This document shows, piece by piece, positions 19,067 to 28,011 of a stretch of 32,563 bases of DNA. Within the stretch, counting starts at the first letter, position 1. Every line of letters begins with the position of its first letter. The notes below the pieces were generated by a model. The model saw only the letters and a program-made list of their open reading frames with translations. It was not told the origin of the DNA and searched no databases. The stretch comes from Bacilli bacterium (GTDB lineage Bacteria; Bacillota_I; Bacilli_A; RF39; UBA660), in contig JAGHHB010000018.1 of the NCBI GenBank assembly GCA_017887885.1, positions 1 through 32,563 on the forward strand, read 5' to 3'. The translations under genes were made by a program, and so were the position numbers.

Positions 19067-20396
19067 CCCTTCTTATTGATAAAAATGTTGATGTTTTCTT
19101 TTTAAACAACAAATCAATCGTTTTCGTAGGACCATTTCTATGTTTTAAAATTATTAACTGTATTGGTGTAGGGACTTCATCTCCAGAAGGAGCTTCAACT
19201 TCTGGAGCATGAAGAGCCGCTACTATATCAGCATCTTGCTCAATAGATCCAGATTCCCTTAAATCGCTAAGAACAGGCTTTTTATCCTCACGCTTCTCGA
19301 CACTTCTTGATAATTGTGACAAAGCCACAACAGGAACTTCAAGTTCTAGGGCCATTGTTTTAAGAGCTCTCGATATTTCTGATACCTCTTGTTGACGCGA
19401 TCCAGAATATTTAGAAGAAGAGTCAATTAATTGTAAATAGTCTATAATGACAAGTCCCAAACCATCGCCTTGTGTCGCCAGCCTTCTACATTTAGCTTTT
19501 ATTTCAGAAGGTGTTATACCACCAGCATCATGAAAATAAATATTTGTATCCGCTAATATACTAATGGCCTCATTAAACCTCTTCCAATCATCATTCTCAA
19601 GTTTGCCAGTTGCTAGCTTTTTATTATCAATTTGTCCAAGATTACTAATCATTCTCATAATCAACTGTTCGGCGGGCATCTCTAGAGAAAAAATAGCAAT
19701 ATTTTTTTTTGTGCTTTTAGCGGCAGCTAAACCTAAATTTAAAGCAAAAGCTGTTTTACCAACTGCTGGTCTTGCCGCCAAAATAATAAGTTGAGTCGCA
19801 TGAAGTCCTTCTGTTAAAGAATCAAGTTCTCCAAATCCAGTAGTAAGTCCTTTTATTTTACCACCATTTTTAGCTAAAATTTCCAAATCATTTTGAGCCT
19901 TACTCAAAACTTCTTGTATTTTTCTAAATTCACTAGTCCTTCTAAATTTAGAAATATTGAGAATCTCTCTTTCAGCTACATCGATAGCTTCTAAAGTATC
20001 TACATCACTATTAGTAGCTCGGCTTACAATATCAGTTGCAACCTCAATCATCTTCCGCAACATAAACTTATTAACCACTAGAGTAATATAATATTCAACA
20101 TTAGCACCAGTTGCAACGGCATTAATAATTTCATTTAAGTATTCCACTCCCCCCACTTCCTTTAATCGATTAATGCCAATTAAATAAGTTGTAAGAGTGG
20201 TAATATCTACTGGTTCATTTTTAACATATAGTTCTTTAATAGCCTCAAATATTTTTCGATGACTATCCAAATAAAAAATTTCACTATTAACTTCTTCACA
20301 AACCCTTTGTAAAGCTATTTTAGACCAAAACATCGAACCAAGTAGACTTTTCTCGGCCTCAATATTTTTAGGTAATTCTCTATTCACAACATTCAC
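19044..20396 (-). CDS. dnaB: Replicative DNA helicase
   Basis: ARPAVGKTAFALN Walker A, LVIIDYLQLI, SQLSRSVEKREDKKP..DLRESGSIEQDAD. Confidence 0.97.
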   Translation of the reverse strand: MNVVNRELPKNIEAEKSLLGSMFWSKIALQRVCEEVNSEIFYLDSHRKIFEAIKELYVKNEPVDITTLTTYLIGINRLKEVGGVEYLNEIINAVATGANVEYYITLVVNKFMLRKMIEVATDIVSRATNSDVDTLEAIDVAEREILNISKFRRTSEFRKIQEVLSKAQNDLEILAKNGGKIKGLTTGFGELDSLTEGLHATQLIILAARPAVGKTAFALNLGLAAAKSTKKNIAIFSLEMPAEQLIMRMISNLGQIDNKKLATGKLENDDWKRFNEAISILADTNIYFHDAGGITPSEIKAKCRRLATQGDGLGLVIIDYLQLIDSSSKYSGSRQQEVSEISRALKTMALELEVPVVALSQLSRSVEKREDKKPVLSDLRESGSIEQDADIVAALHAPEVEAPSGDEVPTPIQLIILKHRNGPTKTIDLLFKKKTSTFLSIRRDDGHIAK

Positions 20397-20840
20397 CTAC
20401 TTTTTGACAAGTTGAACCCTCAATTTTCCTACTATTTTCTTATACAATTGAATGTCAACATAAAAAATACCCACATTAACTAGTGACTCTTTTAAAACAA
20501 TTTTTCTTTTATCAATATGATATCCTAATTGCTCCAATCTTTCACTTATTTGTTTGCTAGAAATAGAGCCAAAGACTTTATCATTTTTCCCAGTCTGGAC
20601 TTTGAAAACAATTGTTTCATTTTCAATTTTCTCTTTTAATTTTTCTGCTTCTTTAATATTTTTTTCTTCCATAATCTGATCATTAGCAAGCTGATTATCA
20701 AGAAGTTCACCGCTCAATTTAGTATATTTGACAGCTAGTCCATTTCTGATCAAGTAATTAGTAGCGTATCCATCACTAACCTCTTTTATTTCATTTTTTT
20801 TCCCTTGTTTTTTTACGTCCTTTAAAAATATAACCTTCAT
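20397..20840 (-). CDS. rplI: 50S ribosomal protein L9
   Basis: [36 protein letters not shown]. Confidence 0.97.
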   Translation of the reverse strand: MKVIFLKDVKKQGKKNEIKEVSDGYATNYLIRNGLAVKYTKLSGELLDNQLANDQIMEEKNIKEAEKLKEKIENETIVFKVQTGKNDKVFGSISSKQISERLEQLGYHIDKRKIVLKESLVNVGIFYVDIQLYKKIVGKLRVQLVKK

Positions 20841-20906
20841 TTGGATCCCACCTTTTATAGTATATATTATACAATATTTTTTTCACATTGTCACTAGAAA
20901 AGAAAA

Positions 20907-20928
20907 ATATAGCTATTATCAGCTATAT
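20907..20928 (-). terminator. Intrinsic terminator after rpsR
   Basis: Minus strand ATATAGCT-gataat-AGCTATAT followed by TTTTC. Confidence 0.75.
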
Positions 20929-20932
20929 ATTA

Positions 20933-21151
20933 TTACTTACAAAATGGAACAAAGCCCATAAATCTTGATCTTTTAACTTGTTCGGCAACATGTCTTTGAT
21001 GTTTAGCACAAGTACCAGTAAATCTTCGTGGTAAAATTTTACCATTGTCACTAATATATTTACTAATAACGTTTACATCTTTATAATTAACGGGCTTCCC
21101 TAAACACATATGACATACTTTTTTTCTTTTCTTACTACGAAATTCCGCCAT
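20933..21151 (-). CDS. rpsR: 30S ribosomal protein S18
   Basis: DVNVISKYISDNGKILPRRFTGTCAKHQRHVAEQVKRSRFMGFVPF. Confidence 0.97.
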   Translation of the reverse strand: MAEFRSKKRKKVCHMCLGKPVNYKDVNVISKYISDNGKILPRRFTGTCAKHQRHVAEQVKRSRFMGFVPFCK

Positions 21152-21166
21152 CTCTTATCCTCCTTC

Positions 21167-21631
21167 TTAAAATGGTAAATCATTATCACTAATTTCGATA
21201 GAATCACCAAAAGCTTCAAATGGATCTTTTTCAACAGATACTGTCTGCGAAGAAACTTCATCCTGTGCAGGTGGTTCAGGTAAGTTGTTAAAATAATCAC
21301 TACCACCAGTAGATCCTTTAGCATCAAGAAAACTAATATTATTAGCAATTATTTCAGTTACATAAACTTTTCTTCCCGTCGTATCATCATAATTTCGAGT
21401 CTGAATTCTACCTTCCACTGCAATTTGATTACCTTTTTTTTGATATCTACATAAATTTTCAGCTTGCTTATCCCAAACAACACAATTTATAAAATCCGCT
21501 TCTCTTTCACCATTAGCGTTAGTAAAAGTTCTATTAACCGCAACAGCAAATTGACAAACATTTCTACCTGAAGAAGTAGTTCTAAGTTCGGGATCTTTTG
21601 TTAATCTTCCGATTAAAATTGCTCTATTCAT
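21167..21631 (-). CDS. ssb: Single-stranded DNA-binding protein
   Basis: MNRAILIGRLTKDPELRTT..FAVAVNR..; acidic tail ending DNDLPF. Confidence 0.97.
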   Translation of the reverse strand: MNRAILIGRLTKDPELRTTSSGRNVCQFAVAVNRTFTNANGEREADFINCVVWDKQAENLCRYQKKGNQIAVEGRIQTRNYDDTTGRKVYVTEIIANNISFLDAKGSTGGSDYFNNLPEPPAQDEVSSQTVSVEKDPFEAFGDSIEISDNDLPF

Positions 21632-21640
21632 AATTCACTC

Positions 21641-21931
21641 CTACTTATCTAAGTTAATAACTAAATGTCTAATAATATTTTCGTCTATTCTTGCTACTCT
21701 ATTAAATTCTTTCACAGCAGCATCATCATTAACTTCAATATTATATAAAAAGTAATAACCTGACTTAAATTTTTTAATTTCATAAGCAAATTCTTTTTGT
21801 CCTAATTCTTTAGACAAAGTAATTTTAGCTTTACAATCCGTCAAAACCTTCTCTAGAGATTTAACAGTATTTTTAACAGAAGATTCATCGATGTCTGGTC
21901 TCACAATAAACATAATTTCATAATTTTTCAT
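21641..21931 (-). CDS. rpsF: 30S ribosomal protein S6
   Basis: MKNYEIMFIVRPDIDE..KELGQKEFAYEIKKFKSGYYFLYN. Confidence 0.97.
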   Translation of the reverse strand: MKNYEIMFIVRPDIDESSVKNTVKSLEKVLTDCKAKITLSKELGQKEFAYEIKKFKSGYYFLYNIEVNDDAAVKEFNRVARIDENIIRHLVINLDK

Positions 21932-21985
21932 TTTTACACCTCCTTTTGGACTAACGGCCTTTTTCAGGCAAGGAGCATCACGCTC
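21932..21985 (-). promoter_or_regulatory. Candidate S6:S18-type autoregulatory leader of rpsF
   Basis: Minus strand CTCCTT (21975-21970) can pair with the SD AAGGAG (21945-21940), enclosing hairpin CCT-GAAAA-AGG followed by CCG; TATAAT -10 at 21997-21992. Confidence 0.55.
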
Positions 21986-22349
21986 ACGAGTATTATAACA
22001 ATTCTAAAGCCATAAGTAAATACTTTTTTCATAAATTCGCTTAAATTTTTCTATCAACATCATCATAATATAATATGAAGAAATACTCATATTATTTAAA
22101 AATTATTAAATATTTTTTATCTATAAATAGCAAAATCTAAAACTAAAATTCTAATCATCAAAGTAAATATTATATTTTAACAAAAAACATTATCGACCTT
22201 TTAAATTAAAGTTGAACACAACTCCTATTTAAATAAAATGGCAAAAAAATTTCCAACTCCAATCTTAATTTATAAATTCTTGCATATTTAAAGATAATAC
22301 GATATAATTCTAATTGTATATTTGTAAAAAGAAAGGACGCAATATTAAA

Positions 22350-23189
22350 ATGAAAGAGATTATTTTAGATACCCTATTAGACGCACTAAAACTGTTACCA
22401 TTCTTATTTCTCGCCTTTTTCATAATTGAATTTATCGAACATCGGTTAACCAAAAAGAGCAAAAACATCATTACCAAGTCCCAAAAATTAGGCCCAGTTA
22501 TTGGTTCTATACTAGGTTCATTTCCTCAATGCGGATTTTCTGTAATGGCTACCAATCTTTATACAACAAGAATAATAACATTAGGGACATTAATTGCCGT
22601 TTACTTATCAACTAGCGATGAAATGTTGCCCATTCTACTATCTGAAAAAGTAGATATTAAAATAATAGTTCATATAATTCTAATAAAAATAGCATTAGGT
22701 ATGTTCTATGGGCTCGCTATTGATTTCTTCTTTCGCCAAAAAGAAAATAAAGAAAAGTACACTATCTGTGAAGAAGAACACTGCCACTGCGAAAACGGAA
22801 TTATTTTATCCTCTATTAAGCACACATTAAATACAGTTTTATTTATCATATTAACATCCTTTATTATAAATGTTCTCTTCGTCTATATTGGTGAAGATTA
22901 TCTTTCCAAGATACTTCTTAAAGATAGTATCATAAGTCCTTTTATAACTTGTCTAATTGGCCTTATCCCCAATTGTGGTTCAAGTATTATTCTAACCGAG
23001 CTATATCTCAATTCAGCTATCAGCTTTTCCTCTTTCATCGCCGGACTTTTAACAGGGAGTGGAACCGCACTTCTCATCCTAATAAAATCTAATAAAAATA
23101 TGAAAGAAAATATCATGATAATAGCACTTATTTATCTTTTAGGAGCTTTTTCTGGTGTAATAATAAATATTATTGGAAAGATACTATAA
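22350..23189 (+). CDS. Putative heavy-metal/arsenic-type permease (ArsP_2 / 10TM family-like)
   Basis: Multi-TM protein with duplicated signatures GSFPQCGFSVMATNLY and GLIPNCGSSIILTELY and a central His/Cys-rich loop (CEEEHCHCE); start refined to ATG 22350. Confidence 0.75.
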   Translation: MKEIILDTLLDALKLLPFLFLAFFIIEFIEHRLTKKSKNIITKSQKLGPVIGSILGSFPQCGFSVMATNLYTTRIITLGTLIAVYLSTSDEMLPILLSEKVDIKIIVHIILIKIALGMFYGLAIDFFFRQKENKEKYTICEEEHCHCENGIILSSIKHTLNTVLFIILTSFIINVLFVYIGEDYLSKILLKDSIISPFITCLIGLIPNCGSSIILTELYLNSAISFSSFIAGLLTGSGTALLILIKSNKNMKENIMIIALIYLLGAFSGVIINIIGKIL

Positions 23190-23192
23190 TCA

Positions 23193-23227
23193 TTTTTAAG
23201 AAAAAATTAAGAAATCAGTAATACATT
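23193..23227 (+). promoter_or_regulatory. Candidate response-regulator direct repeat plus -10 upstream of the two-component operon
   Basis: TTTTTAAGAAAAAATTAAGAAA with TTAAG units 11 nt apart; TACATT 15 nt after the start of the second unit. Confidence 0.55.
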
Positions 23228-23252
23228 ATTAATCGTAAAGGAAGTGATAAAC

Positions 23253-23942
23253 TTGCGAATATTAATAATCGAAGACGAATATCCTCTAGCGGATGCTATT
23301 CAAGAAATATTAAAAAGAAACAACTATGCTGCGGACATTGAAACCAATGGTGAAGACGGACTAAATGCTGCCCTAACAAATATCTATGACCTAATAATTT
23401 TGGACCTTATGCTCCCTCAAAGAGATGGTTTAAATATCTTAAAAGAATTAAGAAAAAACCATCAAACCACTCCCGTAATTATCCTCACTGCCAAAGCAAC
23501 AACAGATGATATTATTAAAGGTCTAGACTATGGGGCCGACGATTATCTTACTAAACCTTTTGCCACAAAAGAATTACTAGCTCGAATAAGAGCCATATCA
23601 CGAAGAAAAGATAAAATAATTATTGATAACTTAAAATATGAAGACATTGAATTAAATAAATATAACCGCGAGTTATCTTGCATAACCACTAATAAAAAAA
23701 TTAAATTAAGTGAGAAAGAATTTCTTCTTCTCGAATACCTCATAAATAATCAAAAAATAATTATTACTAAAGAACAAATTTTAGATAAATTATGGGGAAA
23801 GGAAAGTTTAGAATTAGAGTATAATAATGCTGAAGTATATGTATCTTTTTTGAGGAAAAAAATAAATTTCATTGGTTCTAGTGTTAAAATTAAAGCTCTT
23901 AGAAATTATGGATATATTCTTGAGGTAAACTATGATTCATAA
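23253..23942 (+). CDS. OmpR-family response regulator
   Basis: Receiver (IIEDEYPLA, LDLMLPQRDGL, DYLTKPF) plus winged helix; likely TTG start at 23253 because of SD spacing (ORF track gives 23244). Confidence 0.93.
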   Translation: MRILIIEDEYPLADAIQEILKRNNYAADIETNGEDGLNAALTNIYDLIILDLMLPQRDGLNILKELRKNHQTTPVIILTAKATTDDIIKGLDYGADDYLTKPFATKELLARIRAISRRKDKIIIDNLKYEDIELNKYNRELSCITTNKKIKLSEKEFLLLEYLINNQKIIITKEQILDKLWGKESLELEYNNAEVYVSFLRKKINFIGSSVKIKALRNYGYILEVNYDS

Positions 23943-25107
23943 GCTAAAAAAAAATATAACTATCTTAATAACTACGATACTTTCTATTAGTATAACTATT
24001 TTTTTGCTTATTATCAACATCATAAATATCACTAACAAAGAAAGTGAATTAAAAAATAAAATAGAAACTTTAGATAACTACCTCAACAATAAAAATCCCG
24101 ATACTTATGATGAAGCCTTTATTTTCAACGAATACTATATAGTAAACATAAATACGTTTGGAGAGACAATAATTTTTGGCAATCAAAATAGTTCTTATGA
24201 TCGAAAAGAGTTATTAAGTATTATCAGTCAAATACTAGATACTAATAATAACGAAGGAAAAATAAGAAATTTTATCTATAAAGTAAACACAGCTAATAAC
24301 AGTATCAATATTATTTTAATGGATACTACTTCTGCCGATATCTATATTAAAAATATGATTATATATTCCCTAATTATTTGCCTTTTTAGCATTTTTATAA
24401 TATATATCATTTCCAAAAAAATAGCAGTTAAAGTCACAAGTCCCATTGAAATAGCTTTTAATAAACAACGTGATTTTATTTCCGATGCTTCGCATGAATT
24501 AAAAACTCCTCTAACAATCATAACAACCAATGTCGAATTATTAAAAAATGATCTTAAAGATAATAAATGGTTAAACTATATTGATCAAGAAACAAAGAAA
24601 ATGAGTAATTTGATAAAGAAGCTTTTAAATCTAACTAAAATAGATAGTACTAATATAAAACAGCGAGAAAACCTTTCTGATGTCATTGAATCTTCAGTTC
24701 TTCCTTTTGAAAGTCTAATTTACGAAAAAAATATTAAAATACTAACAAATATTGAAAAAAATATTTATTATATATGTAACAAAGAAGAAATAACTAATCT
24801 AGTTACTATCTTAATCGATAATGCTATTAGACATACCAGCCCTCAAAATAAGATTACCCTAGATTTAGAGAAAGAAAAAAACAAAATTATATTAACAATA
24901 AAAAATCAAGGTCTGCCAATTCCCCCATCCGAAAGAGAAAAAATATTTGAGCGATTTTATCGCATCGATAAAGTTCGAAATAGCAGTGAAGAACGCTATG
25001 GTTTAGGCCTAGCCATTGCCAAAGAGATTGTAAATAGTCACCAGGCTAACATCAAAGTTGATTGTCTTGAAGGATGGACAATTTTTCAGATAATTTTTAA
25101 AATCTAA
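23932..25107 (+). CDS. Membrane sensor histidine kinase
   Basis: Two TM segments, SDASHELKTPLTIITTNVELL H box, N box LIDNAIRHT, GLGLAIAKEIV G box; overlaps the response regulator. Confidence 0.94.
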   Translation: MIHKLKKNITILITTILSISITIFLLIINIINITNKESELKNKIETLDNYLNNKNPDTYDEAFIFNEYYIVNINTFGETIIFGNQNSSYDRKELLSIISQILDTNNNEGKIRNFIYKVNTANNSINIILMDTTSADIYIKNMIIYSLIICLFSIFIIYIISKKIAVKVTSPIEIAFNKQRDFISDASHELKTPLTIITTNVELLKNDLKDNKWLNYIDQETKKMSNLIKKLLNLTKIDSTNIKQRENLSDVIESSVLPFESLIYEKNIKILTNIEKNIYYICNKEEITNLVTILIDNAIRHTSPQNKITLDLEKEKNKIILTIKNQGLPIPPSEREKIFERFYRIDKVRNSSEERYGLGLAIAKEIVNSHQANIKVDCLEGWTIFQIIFKI

Positions 25108-25141
25108 TAAAAAGCCTCTCAATCTTTTTCCTCCTTTTAAA

Positions 25142-25176
25142 TTTTTAAGAAAAGTTTAAGAAAAAGAAAGTAAAAT
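25142..25176 (+). promoter_or_regulatory. Candidate response-regulator direct repeat plus -10 upstream of htrA
   Basis: TTTTTAAGAAAAGTTTAAGAAA, TTAAG units 11 nt apart; TAAAAT (25171-25176) 15 nt after the start of the second unit. Confidence 0.6.
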
Positions 25177-25199
25177 TTAAACATGCAAAGGAGGAAAAG

Positions 25200-26417
25200 A
25201 TGATGGAAGAAAAGAAAAAAATATGTTCCAAATGCAAAACGGAAAACGAAGAAAAGGCAATTTTTTGTACCAATTGTGGAACTAGTTTAAATAAAAAAAA
25301 GAAGCATAAAAAAGTAGTGCTACCTAAAATTAAAATAAATAAAAATATTTTAATACCAATAATCACTCTTATATTAGGAGCAATCATAATGTTTGGATTA
25401 ATCTCACTATATAATCCCACACTTATCTCTAATGTCACAAAGGTAGAAAAAGATGTAACAGTCACCGATACAGGTATTGCAGATGCAGTTGAAAAAATTT
25501 ATGATGCTGTTGTTGTAGTAGAAAACTATAACAACGATAAACTAATAGCAACAGGAACCGGTTTCGTTTTTCAAAAAGACAATGACTATGGCTACATCAT
25601 AACGAACAATCATGTCATAGAAAATGCCAATTCTATTTACGTAACTTTTACCAATGGAACAAGAGAAAAAGTAACTCTACTTGGATCTGATACCTATTCT
25701 GATATTGCTGTTCTTGCGATAGCTGCAGATAAAATAATATCTGTTGCAGAAATTGGAAACAGTGAAGAAGCAAGAGTAGGCGACACGACATTTGCTATTG
25801 GTACTCCATTAAATTATGAAGTATACTCTTGGAGTGTCACACGTGGTATCCTCTCTGGAAAAGATCGCCTTGTCGAAGTAAAACTTTCTAATAATTATTC
25901 TAACTCGGATTACGTTATGAAAGTATTACAGACAGACACCGCTATTAATTCAGGAAATAGTGGTGGTCCACTATGCAATTCTAACGGTGAAGTAATTGGA
26001 ATAACCAACATGAAATTAGCATCATCGAGTGTCGAAGGTATGGGCTTTGCTATTCCTATTGAAACAGCTATAAAATATGCTAATAAATATATCGAAGGAA
26101 ATACTATTGATAGACCATATCTTGGCATTGCCATGTATAATGTTTCTGATTTACGAATAAACACACTGGGAATAGATACAAAGCTAACAGATGGCGTATA
26201 TATATATTCTGTCGAAGAAAATAGTCCTGCCGCAAAAGCTGGTCTTCAAAAAGGCGATATCATTGTAGGTATCGACGATCAAAAAGTTACTAATTCAGCA
26301 TATCTAAAGTATCTATTATATGAATATAATATTAATGATGAAGTAAAAATTAAATATTATCGCAACAATAAAGAATACGAAACTACCGTCAAATTATTAG
26401 CTGAAAGTAGTTTATAA
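25200..26417 (+). CDS. HtrA/DegP-type serine protease with N-terminal zinc ribbon, TM helix and C-terminal PDZ
   Basis: CSKCKTENEEKAIFCTNCG; catalytic NNHVIEN (His), SDIAVL (Asp), GNSGGPL (Ser); PDZ SPAAKAGLQKGDIIVGID. Confidence 0.93.
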   Translation: MMEEKKKICSKCKTENEEKAIFCTNCGTSLNKKKKHKKVVLPKIKINKNILIPIITLILGAIIMFGLISLYNPTLISNVTKVEKDVTVTDTGIADAVEKIYDAVVVVENYNNDKLIATGTGFVFQKDNDYGYIITNNHVIENANSIYVTFTNGTREKVTLLGSDTYSDIAVLAIAADKIISVAEIGNSEEARVGDTTFAIGTPLNYEVYSWSVTRGILSGKDRLVEVKLSNNYSNSDYVMKVLQTDTAINSGNSGGPLCNSNGEVIGITNMKLASSSVEGMGFAIPIETAIKYANKYIEGNTIDRPYLGIAMYNVSDLRINTLGIDTKLTDGVYIYSVEENSPAAKAGLQKGDIIVGIDDQKVTNSAYLKYLLYEYNINDEVKIKYYRNNKEYETTVKLLAESSL

Positions 26418-26436
26418 TTATTGGCTATTAAAAGTT

Positions 26437-26464
26437 AAAAGGCACCTTTTTAAGATGCTTTTTT
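26437..26464 (+). terminator. Intrinsic terminator of htrA
   Basis: AAAAGGCA-..-TGCTTTTTTT stem and U tract. Confidence 0.75.
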
Positions 26465-26507
26465 TAAACGTACTCTATTTATATTCAATATACTAGTATC
26501 ATTCTAC

Positions 26508-27395
26508 CTAAAAATACTCTACATTCCAATCATCTATAATATTTTTATTTATATTAAGAGTTCCAGATCCAACTCCCAAATCATGTCGCTTTTTATTTAA
26601 TCCATGATAATCTGAACCACCTGAAATTAATAAATTTTTACTTTGAGAAAAATTAAATAAATATTCTGTTTGTTTTTTAGTAAACGTCGTATAAAAGCAT
26701 TCTACCCCATCAAAGTTATGCACATTATATATCTTATCTAAAAACTTTTCTGTATCAGTAAATTTATATTGATAAGGATGAGCCAAAAAAATAATTCCTC
26801 CTGCCTCATGAACTAGCTCTATTATCTCTGTTAATAATGGCTTAAATTCAGCATGATTTATAAATAATTTACTATTGGGATTTGTTAATCCTTTTCTAAA
26901 AAAATCACTAAAAGAATCCCAAATATCCTCTTGTAAAATTTTTTTATTTTCAATATGTCTAACCAATTCTTCATATATATCACGTTCAAAAAATCTATTA
27001 TTAAAGATTATTCGTTGCACATTTTCTAAATTAAATATTAATTGCAATTGTTTGAGCCTATCAAATAATCTATTGCAAAGAATCCGCATCCTTGTCCTTT
27101 CTAGTTCTTTTGAGTAATAATTATCCAAATATTCTTGTACTTTTATATAGTCAAAACCATATCCCAGAACCTCAATTAATCTTCCATCAAAAGAAGTAGT
27201 AAATTCACATCCCACAATAATATTTCCATCATAAAATTCTGATACATCAAACCTTTTCATTTCTCGATAAGCATTACAAGTATTATGATCAGTGATAGAA
27301 ATAATATCCAAATTTGCCTTTTTAGCATTTATCAAAATTTCTTTTACCGAATCAGTACCATCAGAATACTTTGTATGCATATGTAAATCAATCAC
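26508..27395 (-). CDS. PHP-domain metal-dependent phosphoesterase
   Basis: MIDLHMHTKYSDGTDSVKEIL, ISITDHNT, HPYQY, GGSDYHG. Confidence 0.9.
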   Translation of the reverse strand: MIDLHMHTKYSDGTDSVKEILINAKKANLDIISITDHNTCNAYREMKRFDVSEFYDGNIIVGCEFTTSFDGRLIEVLGYGFDYIKVQEYLDNYYSKELERTRMRILCNRLFDRLKQLQLIFNLENVQRIIFNNRFFERDIYEELVRHIENKKILQEDIWDSFSDFFRKGLTNPNSKLFINHAEFKPLLTEIIELVHEAGGIIFLAHPYQYKFTDTEKFLDKIYNVHNFDGVECFYTTFTKKQTEYLFNFSQSKNLLISGGSDYHGLNKKRHDLGVGSGTLNINKNIIDDWNVEYF

Positions 27396-27444
27396 TTATA
27401 ATTCCTCCATATTATATCTAATTAACTTTATATTTAATAAAGCA

Positions 27445-27723
27445 TTAATTTTTTTCCCTCTCATCAATTCTCTTAAATGTCGTAATATGTGACTTTTTAT
27501 ATATTACCAAATCTTCAGATTTTATTTTAGCATTTTTATCATAAACATTTATATTTTTAGCAAACTTATCGATTGTAGATACTCGAACATCTACTTTATT
27601 ATTTTCAATTTGATTTAAATAAGATAACGTCGTTCCTAATATTTCAGCAAATTTTTCTTGAGATAAGTTATACTTTTTACGATAGTATTTTAAATTAATT
27701 GCCAAAACTTCAGATAAATTCAT
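27445..27723 (-). CDS. XRE-family HTH transcriptional regulator
   Basis: LAINLKYYRKKYNLSQEKFAEILGTTLSYLNQIENNKVDVRVSTIDKFAKNINV. Confidence 0.88.
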   Translation of the reverse strand: MNLSEVLAINLKYYRKKYNLSQEKFAEILGTTLSYLNQIENNKVDVRVSTIDKFAKNINVYDKNAKIKSEDLVIYKKSHITTFKRIDEREKN

Positions 27724-27827
27724 AATTGCCTCCTCTATCTTTTATATACAAATCATTTTATATTTTGGCGAAAAGAATGTCTTTACTATAAAAACGAAAG
27801 AAAAATGTAAAAAATACTACTATTTTA

Positions 27828-27856
27828 ATGACAAGAATTATTAATTATGTTAAAAT
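27828..27856 (+). promoter_or_regulatory. SigA-type promoter for the 28012 transcript
   Basis: ATGACA (27828-27833), 17-nt spacer, TAAAAT (27851-27856). Confidence 0.6.
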
Positions 27857-28011
27857 TATATTAATGATATATGATAGGAGGACTTATGAATAATATAGTT
27901 TAATATTTCAAAAAATATAATAAAGAATATTCTAAATTAAAAATAACTATATATGTACTACAATAAAATAATACTAATTATTAAAAAAAGAAGGAAAGAA
28001 GGAAAAAAGTA

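Noticed and set aside
21100-21348. Minus-strand ORF overlapping ssb/rpsR
   Set aside because: Frame-shifted shadow of ssb and rpsR, which are unambiguous.
22020-22313. Long AT-rich intergenic stretch as a possible ncRNA or origin element
   Set aside because: No clear hairpin, promoter pair or iterated motif beyond base composition.
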